This document shows, piece after piece, positions 1 to 4,059 of a DNA stretch of 6,868 bases. The notes under the pieces are model-generated. The model saw only the letters and a program-made list of their open reading frames with translations. It was not told the DNA's origin and ran no database searches. The stretch is from Bacteroides sp. UBA1773. Lineage in GTDB: Bacteria > Bacteroidota > Bacteroidia > Bacteroidales > Bacteroidaceae. The stretch covers positions 1 through 6,868 of the forward strand of contig DCGR01000014.1 in the NCBI GenBank assembly GCA_002315285.1, read 5' to 3'. The position numbers and the translations under genes were made by a program. The number at the start of each line of letters is the position of its first letter. The stretch's first letter is position 1.

Positions 1-1071
1 AAAAAGACAGATTTGGTAATTCCTGCCAACCAGGAGGAGAAGATGAAAGCCCTTCAGGCTGCCATGTCCAAAATCGAGAAAAGCTACGGCCGAGGTTCCA
101 TCATGAAGATGGGAGACGAAAGCGTGGAGGCTGTCGAGGTTATTTCCTCTGGCTCCATCGGACTCAATGCAGCTCTCGGTGTTGGAGGATATCCAAGAGG
201 ACGTGTGATCGAAATCTTCGGTCCTGAGTCGTCAGGTAAGACCACACTCACCATCCATGCTATTGCCGAGGCTCAGAAAGCCGGTGGAGTGGCAGCATTC
301 ATCGATGCCGAACATGCATTCGACCGTTTCTACGCAGCACAGCTCGGAGTCGACACCAACAACCTCCTCATCTCACAGCCGGACAACGGAGAACAGGCTC
401 TCGAAATCGCAGACCAGCTTATCCGTTCGGCAGCAGTTGACATCATCGTCATCGACTCAGTAGCCGCACTCACTCCTAAGGCAGAAATCGAAGGCGACAT
501 GGGCGACAACAAGCTCGGCCTTCAGGCACGCCTCATGAGTCAGGCACTGCGCAAACTCACAGCTTCCATCAGCAAGACCAACACCACTTGTATCTTCATC
601 AATCAGATACGTGAGAAAATCGGCATTTCCTTCGGCAATCCGGAGACCACCACTGGTGGCAACGCACTGAAGTTCTATTCATCAGTACGCATCGACATAC
701 GTCGCGGTACGCCTATCAAGGACGGAACCAACATAGTCGGCAACCATGCCAAAGTCAAGGTCGTAAAGAACAAGGTGGCTCCTCCTTTCCGTCGTGCGGA
801 ATTCGACATCATGTTCGGCAAAGGTATCAGCAAGTCGGGCGAAATCGCAGATATTGGAGTGGAACTCGAGATTATCAACAAGAGCGGTAGCTGGTTCAGT
901 TATGAAGGCAGCAAACTCGCTCAAGGACGTGATGCACTCAAGCGACTGTTGGAAGACAACCCGGAACTCTCCGACGAACTCGAGGCACAGATCATGGCTA
1001 AGCTCAGAAGCGGAGCCATTGACTCACTCGCAGCTTCAGACGACGATGACGACGAAAGCAGCGAAGATTGA
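1..1071 (+). CDS. recA: Recombinase RecA, 5' end outside the window
   Basis: RecA is the ATP-dependent strand-exchange recombinase; it forms filaments on single-stranded DNA and triggers self-cleavage of SOS repressors. Counting from the codon at base 1, 356 residues are visible. The Walker A motif GPESSGKT is at about 74-81, the catalytic glutamate lies in DAEHAF at about 102-107, and the Walker B strand IIVIDSVAAL is at about 148-157. Loop L1 contains EIEGDMGD, loop L2 reads FGNPETTTGGNALKFY, and the protein ends in the usual acidic tail (DDDDDESSED). The frame is open to base 1, and KKTD precedes the TTG at base 13, so the true start is probably a few codons upstream. The TTG at 13 and the ATG at 43 would shorten the N-terminus; GGAGGAG before the ATG at 43 is likely chance, because this phylum makes little use of Shine-Dalgarno sites. 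The core is intact and no intein or frameshift is seen. The promoter is out of view. Confidence 0.98.
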   Translation, partial: KKTDLVIPANQEEKMKALQAAMSKIEKSYGRGSIMKMGDESVEAVEVISSGSIGLNAALGVGGYPRGRVIEIFGPESSGKTTLTIHAIAEAQKAGGVAAFIDAEHAFDRFYAAQLGVDTNNLLISQPDNGEQALEIADQLIRSAAVDIIVIDSVAALTPKAEIEGDMGDNKLGLQARLMSQALRKLTASISKTNTTCIFINQIREKIGISFGNPETTTGGNALKFYSSVRIDIRRGTPIKDGTNIVGNHAKVKVVKNKVAPPFRRAEFDIMFGKGISKSGEIADIGVELEIINKSGSWFSYEGSKLAQGRDALKRLLEDNPELSDELEAQIMAKLRSGAIDSLAASDDDDDESSED

Positions 1072-1092
1072 CTTCCCAGTCCTATCCCCTGA

Positions 1093-1130
1093 AAAAAATC
1101 TCAGAAGCCTACAAGCCTCTGAGATTTTTT
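1093..1130 (+). terminator. Rho-independent terminator of recA
   Basis: A perfect 13-bp stem pairs 1093-1105 with 1118-1130 (core ATCTCAGA/TCTGAGAT). Two more G-C pairs follow inside after one mismatch, and the loop is CTACAA. The right arm ends in six T and the left arm begins with seven A, so it can act in both directions. It starts 22 bases after the recA stop codon. The A/T-tracts are part of the stem, as in many bidirectional terminators. Confidence 0.9.
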
Positions 1131-1327
1131 CTATGAACAACAGCTACGCCTCCAGCATCTGAATAAGGAGTCATATTATTTTCAACATGCACAACAACCT
1201 ACCCGAAGTGCATCAAACCCAGGATACAACGAAAATTAATATATAAAAATTATTAAATTATCATACATGTACTAAAATTCGATCCGATATTTTACGTAAC
1301 GAATATGATATCAGTCCAAAAACAATG

Positions 1328-1499
1328 AAAGGGTCAGGGTCAGGGTCAGGGTCAAAAAAGCAATGACATCAATTCTGTGAAAGAGAAAAAAAATAGTAGA
1401 AATTATTATTATAATAATTAATTATTATAATAATAATTTCTATAGTCTCAGTAAGGGTCATACATCAAAAAACTGACCCTGACCCTGACCCTTTGACCC
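1328..1499. repeat. Inverted hexamer arrays flanking an AT palindrome
   Basis: Four direct copies of GGGTCA (1331-1354) face TGACCC copies at 1474-1491 (three in tandem) and 1494-1499 (one, after TT). The stretch 1328-1349 is perfectly complementary to 1473-1494 (22 bp), including AAA/TTT beyond the hexamers. A lone GGGTCA at 1455-1460 could instead pair with the copy at 1474-1479 over a 13-base loop. A perfect AT palindrome fills the middle. The layout resembles a non-autonomous repeat or a large cruciform/hairpin element. I see no target-site duplication and do not recognise a named family. Confidence 0.85.
1397..1442. repeat. Perfect 46-bp AT-rich palindrome without spacer
   Basis: Bases 1397-1419 are exactly complementary to 1420-1442, with the axis between 1419 and 1420. 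Each arm begins TAGAAATTATT and continues as AT only, so there is one G-C pair in 23. With no spacer, the two strands could extrude as a cruciform, or a transcript could fold into a weak AU hairpin. It is not a typical terminator: it has no GC core and no coding unit lies directly before it. Confidence 0.9.
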
Positions 1500-1625
1500 T
1501 AAGGATTGTATATACCTGATAATCAATGAAATGAAAAATAATTTGAAAATAATTGGAAAATTTGTATACTTTTTTTTCAATTTCGCCCTGTATTATAAGT
1601 AGAGGGGTATAGCGCCGATGGCGCA

Positions 1626-1660
1626 GTTAGGAGTTAGGAGTGAGGAGTGAGGAGTGAATA
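1626..1660 (+). repeat. Heptamer tandem repeat GTTAGGA/GTGAGGA
   Basis: Five consecutive 7-base units are visible: GTTAGGA twice, GTGAGGA twice, then GTGAATA. A partial GTGATG follows. The array begins two bases after the GCGCC/GGCGC hairpin at 1612-1624. The units drift along the array (TTA to TGA, then AATA), as expected for a decaying or slippage-prone simple repeat. No reading frame uses it. Confidence 0.8.
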
Positions 1661-1699
1661 GTGATGTCAAAAGAAACCACACAAGCAGTCACTCGTCAC

Positions 1700-1934
1700 C
1701 GAGGGAACGGAGTTGAAGGACCACGACAGCTGACGCGTGGAACTGCGATAGCTGGGATGAAGGGCCGCGAGAGCTGAGACGAAGGTCAACGAGAGCGGAG
1801 ACGTGGCACCGCGAGACTAAGAGACTTAGGTCCGAGACTCCGCTCTCGCAGGCCCAAACCTCAGCTATCGCGGAAGTACCCCTCAGCCATCGAGTGCGCT
1901 CGCGTAGGCAAACGAGAGCGGAGTCGTCAGTTCT
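1700..1934. repeat. Degenerate 22-bp-period array in both orientations
   Basis: A word close to CGAnAGCnGAG starts at 1724, 1746, 1768 and 1790, with a weaker copy at 1812: exactly 22 bases apart. A first, looser unit of 24 bases starts at 1700. The inverted word CTCnGCnnTCG ends at 1848, 1870 and 1892, again 22 apart, and one forward copy returns at 1913. Forward and inverted units share the symmetry axis at 1819: 1765-1778 pairs with 1860-1873 (one mismatch) and 1790-1800 pairs perfectly with 1838-1848. A single strand could therefore fold into a long interrupted hairpin, with a small CTAAG/CTTAG hairpin (1817-1829) near the tip. The array is GC-rich amid AT-rich sequence. The function is unknown. 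Confidence 0.8.
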
Positions 1935-2042
1935 TTCGGACTTTCACGACTTATATTGATAAACAGATCAAAAGCAAAGAGGAATATGTACGTTCGGCGC
2001 TCGTTCTCCCTCCTTCAAAAATCCGTCAGAAGCGGGTAAAAG

Positions 2043-2080
2043 AAAAATGCCGACTATCTGTATTCCAGACAATCGGCATT
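2043..2080 (-). terminator. Rho-independent terminator after tRNA-Leu
   Basis: Read on the minus strand, 2080-2066 (AATGCCGATTGTCTG) pairs with 2060-2046 over a GAATA loop, giving 15 pairs with two G-U wobbles. The T-rich run TTTTTCTTTT follows. On the plus strand the two wobbles become C/A mismatches, so the hairpin is best formed by the minus-strand transcript. It starts 20 bases after the tRNA 3' end and probably ends the whole minus-strand unit. Confidence 0.88.
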
Positions 2081-2099
2081 AGTATCAGTCTTTTTTCTG

Positions 2100-2181
2100 T
2101 GCGCCTGATAGGACTCGAACCTACAAGCCTCGCGGCACCAGATCCTAAGTCTGGCGTGTCTGCCAATTTCACCACAAGCGC
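2100..2181 (-). tRNA. tRNA-Leu, anticodon UAG
   Basis: The 82-nt gene folds completely on the minus strand. The acceptor GCGCTTG pairs with CAGGCGC and the discriminator base is A. The D loop is AATTGGCAGA, and the anticodon stem CCAGA/TCTGG carries the loop CTTAGGA with anticodon UAG (2147-2145), which reads CUA and related leucine codons. A long variable arm (GCC-GCGA-GGC) is typical of leucine tRNAs, and the T arm is GTAGG-TTCGAGT-CCTAT. CCA is not encoded: ACAG follows, so CCA must be added by nucleotidyltransferase. The gene lies 42 bases after the S41 peptidase stop codon and is followed by its own terminator. Confidence 0.97.
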
Positions 2182-2203
2182 AACTCCGTTTCTTTTTGTG
2201 GTG

Positions 2204-2234
2204 CAAAGGTATGCTTTTATTTTTTACTGTGCAA
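2204..2234 (-). promoter_or_regulatory. Bacteroidetes-type promoter for tRNA-Leu
   Basis: On the minus strand a perfect -7 box TACCTTTG (TAnnTTTG) lies at 2211-2204. A -33-like TTGC lies at 2234-2231, 19 bases upstream, which fits the known Bacteroides promoter spacing. Initiation would fall near 2197, giving a leader of about 15 bases before the mature tRNA 5' end. The -33 element overlaps the last codons of the S41 peptidase gene (Ile-Ala before the final Gln). Confidence 0.75.
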
Positions 2235-3252
2235 TTTTTTTGTGAAGATATTGTCGTGCTGCTTCGATAATCGTGTCGATACCTTGGTTGAAGTCGGCTG
2301 ACTGGATATCGACCTTGATGTCGGGGTCAATGCCAAATTCGGTTTGCTGCATATCAGCATCGAACATCGGGCAGGCAGAGAAACGTACACTCCATCCGTT
2401 GGGCAGTTCGGATGAGGTGGGCAATCCGGAGCCACCACCTGTACGGTCGCCAATGATGGTGACATTGGGCAGTTGCTTCATCCGGCACACAAAGTCGTTG
2501 GCACTGCTGAAGGTCCGTCGGTTGGTGAGCACCACAACCGGTTTTTGCCAGCGTACCCTGCTGTTGGCTGGTGTGGTGTAGATGGTGATGGGCGAGGAAA
2601 AATCGTTGTGTCCATACCCGGTCTTGTGGAACATGTAGCCTGCAATGGTTTTTTCGTTGGTGAAACGTGCCGCTATCTTTTCGGAGTTGGTAAGCAATCC
2701 TCCTCCGTTGTTGCGGATGTCGAGAATAAGTCCATCGCAGAGGGAGACATCTGAAAGTATGGCATCCAGCCCCCCCTCGCTTATCGCACTTGAAAAGCTG
2801 GCATAGCGTAGGTAGGCAATATTGTCTTGGAATACCTTATATTGCATGCTGGAGGTCGTGACATAGTCTGTCCCGAGATAAATGCGCTGAAGCGTGTCGC
2901 TGTAATTGGCTGGATAATCGTCGTACCACTTCGTGTAATAGGATGTCTGGGCTGTGGAGATGAGATTGGTGTGTCCGTCGCGTAATTCAAGCAACATCTC
3001 GGAGAGTACTTGGAACAATGCACGGCTCGACATGGTGGGTGACAGTCGTTGCTTGTAGCGTTGGTATATGTCATCCCAATCCAATCCGTACTGGGCTGAC
3101 TTGTAGTCGAAGAAACAATATTGCCTGTCGATGATGCGCCACAACGCCTCAAAGTTGCCTTCGGGAGTGTCTGAAAACGTGGTCTCGCGGATGCATGAGG
3201 AACAAATCAGAGTGAGTGCAAGCAGAAGGGATGGAAGGAGTGACGGCTTCAT
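2224..3252 (-). CDS. S41-family peptidase, predicted lipoprotein
   Basis: A 342-residue S41 (C-terminal processing/tricorn-like) serine peptidase. The N-terminus MKPSLLPSLLLALTLICSSC is a lipoprotein signal with the likely lipidated Cys at 20; the lipobox is relaxed. The family blocks are DGHT at 92-95, DIRNNGGG at 178-185 and TFSSAN at 247-252 with the serine nucleophile (Ser249 or Ser250). GDRTGGGSG at 268-276 and GIDPDI at 307-312 follow. Where classical CtpA enzymes have a catalytic Lys (EKT) the sequence has Asp-Arg-Thr, so a Ser-His mechanism using His94 is more likely than a Ser-Lys dyad. The stretch between DGHT and the catalytic core is short, so a PDZ domain seems absent. The start at 3252 is preferred: it gives the signal peptide, and its A is shared with the TAA of the upstream gene. 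A frame extending up to 3474 would bury the signal inside the neighbour gene. Its substrate is unknown; it probably acts in the periplasm or on the outer membrane. Confidence 0.92.
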   Translation of the reverse strand: MKPSLLPSLLLALTLICSSCIRETTFSDTPEGNFEALWRIIDRQYCFFDYKSAQYGLDWDDIYQRYKQRLSPTMSSRALFQVLSEMLLELRDGHTNLISTAQTSYYTKWYDDYPANYSDTLQRIYLGTDYVTTSSMQYKVFQDNIAYLRYASFSSAISEGGLDAILSDVSLCDGLILDIRNNGGGLLTNSEKIAARFTNEKTIAGYMFHKTGYGHNDFSSPITIYTTPANSRVRWQKPVVVLTNRRTFSSANDFVCRMKQLPNVTIIGDRTGGGSGLPTSSELPNGWSVRFSACPMFDADMQQTEFGIDPDIKVDIQSADFNQGIDTIIEAARQYLHKKIAQ

Positions 3253-4058
3253 TACTGACGAGGGAAATAGGGGGTTAGCGTAAACTGCTTGATGAAGCCC
3301 AACATGATGGTGTGGCTCCACGCGTGGCTTTTCAACTTGTTGACCTCCGATTGCTGAAGGTCGAACAGGTAGCTGAGGCGCAGGCTGAGCTTTCCTATGG
3401 GGAAATCGGCCGAAATCAGTTGCCGGATGGCTGGCTGATTGTGAGGCGACGTGAAGCAGATGTTGCGACTCCAATTGTGCGATAGGGTGAGCTCGTAATA
3501 GGCTTGTCCGTATTCGGGTGAGAACATGAGTCCCAACAGTGGCACGGACAATTGGTAGCGTAGGTGAAGGGGATGCCCCATCAGATGGGTCTGGTAGGTG
3601 GCCATGCCGCTGATGGCGGCATTGATGTAGGCTTTTGCCTGTACCGGATTGTTGGAGTTACGGGCGTTGTAGAGCATACCGATGTTGGCAGCCAACTGCG
3701 GACCGGCCGACACGCTGAAGCGGGACTGCGTCAGCAATGGCTTGAGCCATGTGTAGTTCCAATTGGCTAGCAGATAGATTTCCGAACCTGTTTTTGCAGG
3801 ATTGTCGAGTATGGAGGCATTCAATTGGAACAATGACTGCCGATACACTGGTTGGTGGGCAATGGTGACACGACGAATGCTTTCGCGCATTGCACGAAGC
3901 TCTGGACCTGTGTATTCAAGGGGCGACAGGTATGTGTCGAGCACATTGGCATACCCCACTCCGTAGGATGTGACTCGTGTAATGCGGGCACTATCGGATT
4001 GTGCATGGACAAAGAGGCACAACGTGAGGCTTATCAGCAAGGTGAGGGCTCGGCACAT
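3252..4058 (-). CDS. DUF3316-like exported protein, probable beta-barrel
   Basis: The 268-residue product begins with a signal peptide (MCRALTLLISLTLCLFVHA, probably cleaved before Gln20). A conserved-looking segment RITRVTSYGVGYANVLDTYL (about 25-44) followed by SPLEYTG resembles the DUF3316 family of Bacteroidetes; this is from memory of the family and was not searched. The rest alternates hydrophobic and polar residues with many Tyr, Trp and Phe (for instance around 93-130, 164-200 and 222-265), which suggests outer-membrane beta strands. The molecular role is not known. The ATG at 4058 follows the topoisomerase stop by one base (TGACATG). An alternative ATG at 4088 would add 15 residues before the signal and overlap the upstream gene, and is less likely. 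The stop overlaps the start of the S41 gene by one base, so the two are probably co-translated. Confidence 0.8.
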   Translation of the reverse strand: MCRALTLLISLTLCLFVHAQSDSARITRVTSYGVGYANVLDTYLSPLEYTGPELRAMRESIRRVTIAHQPVYRQSLFQLNASILDNPAKTGSEIYLLANWNYTWLKPLLTQSRFSVSAGPQLAANIGMLYNARNSNNPVQAKAYINAAISGMATYQTHLMGHPLHLRYQLSVPLLGLMFSPEYGQAYYELTLSHNWSRNICFTSPHNQPAIRQLISADFPIGKLSLRLSYLFDLQQSEVNKLKSHAWSHTIMLGFIKQFTLTPYFPRQ

Positions 4059-4059
4059 G

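Larger units (their letters stand above)
1131..2042. other. Long gene-free region between convergent terminators
   Basis: No reading frame here has convincing length or a sensible start. The left part (about 1170-1330) and 1500-1600 are AT-rich without an obvious signal. The remainder holds three repeat structures listed separately: the hexamer/palindrome element, a heptamer array and a 22-bp-period array. A small GC hairpin, GCGCC-GAT-GGCGC, lies at 1612-1624 just before the heptamers. I found no clear TAnnTTTG promoter with a matching -33 element, so nothing shows whether the region is transcribed. It sits between two convergent transcription units, a position that tolerates insertion of repeats. 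Confidence 0.75.

Noticed and set aside
13..45. TTG at 13 or ATG at 43 as the real recA start
   Set aside because: The frame stays open to base 1 with a plausible RecA N-terminus (KKTD), so the start most likely lies just outside the window.
1187..1246. A 19-codon frame (ATG to TAA) after the recA terminator
   Set aside because: It is too short, has no promoter box, and the nearest AAGGAG is too far upstream (16 bases); the composition is ordinary intergenic.
1397..1442. AT palindrome as a transcription terminator
   Set aside because: There is no GC core or following T-run, and recA already has a strong terminator 270 bases upstream.
1700..1934. CRISPR array
   Set aside because: The units are contiguous and degenerate, with no unique spacers of constant length between identical repeats, they invert midway, and there is no cas gene.
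3252..3474. Longer N-terminus for the S41 peptidase
   Set aside because: It would lie wholly inside the DUF3316-like gene in another frame, has a composition unlike a protein domain, and would bury the lipoprotein signal at residue 75.
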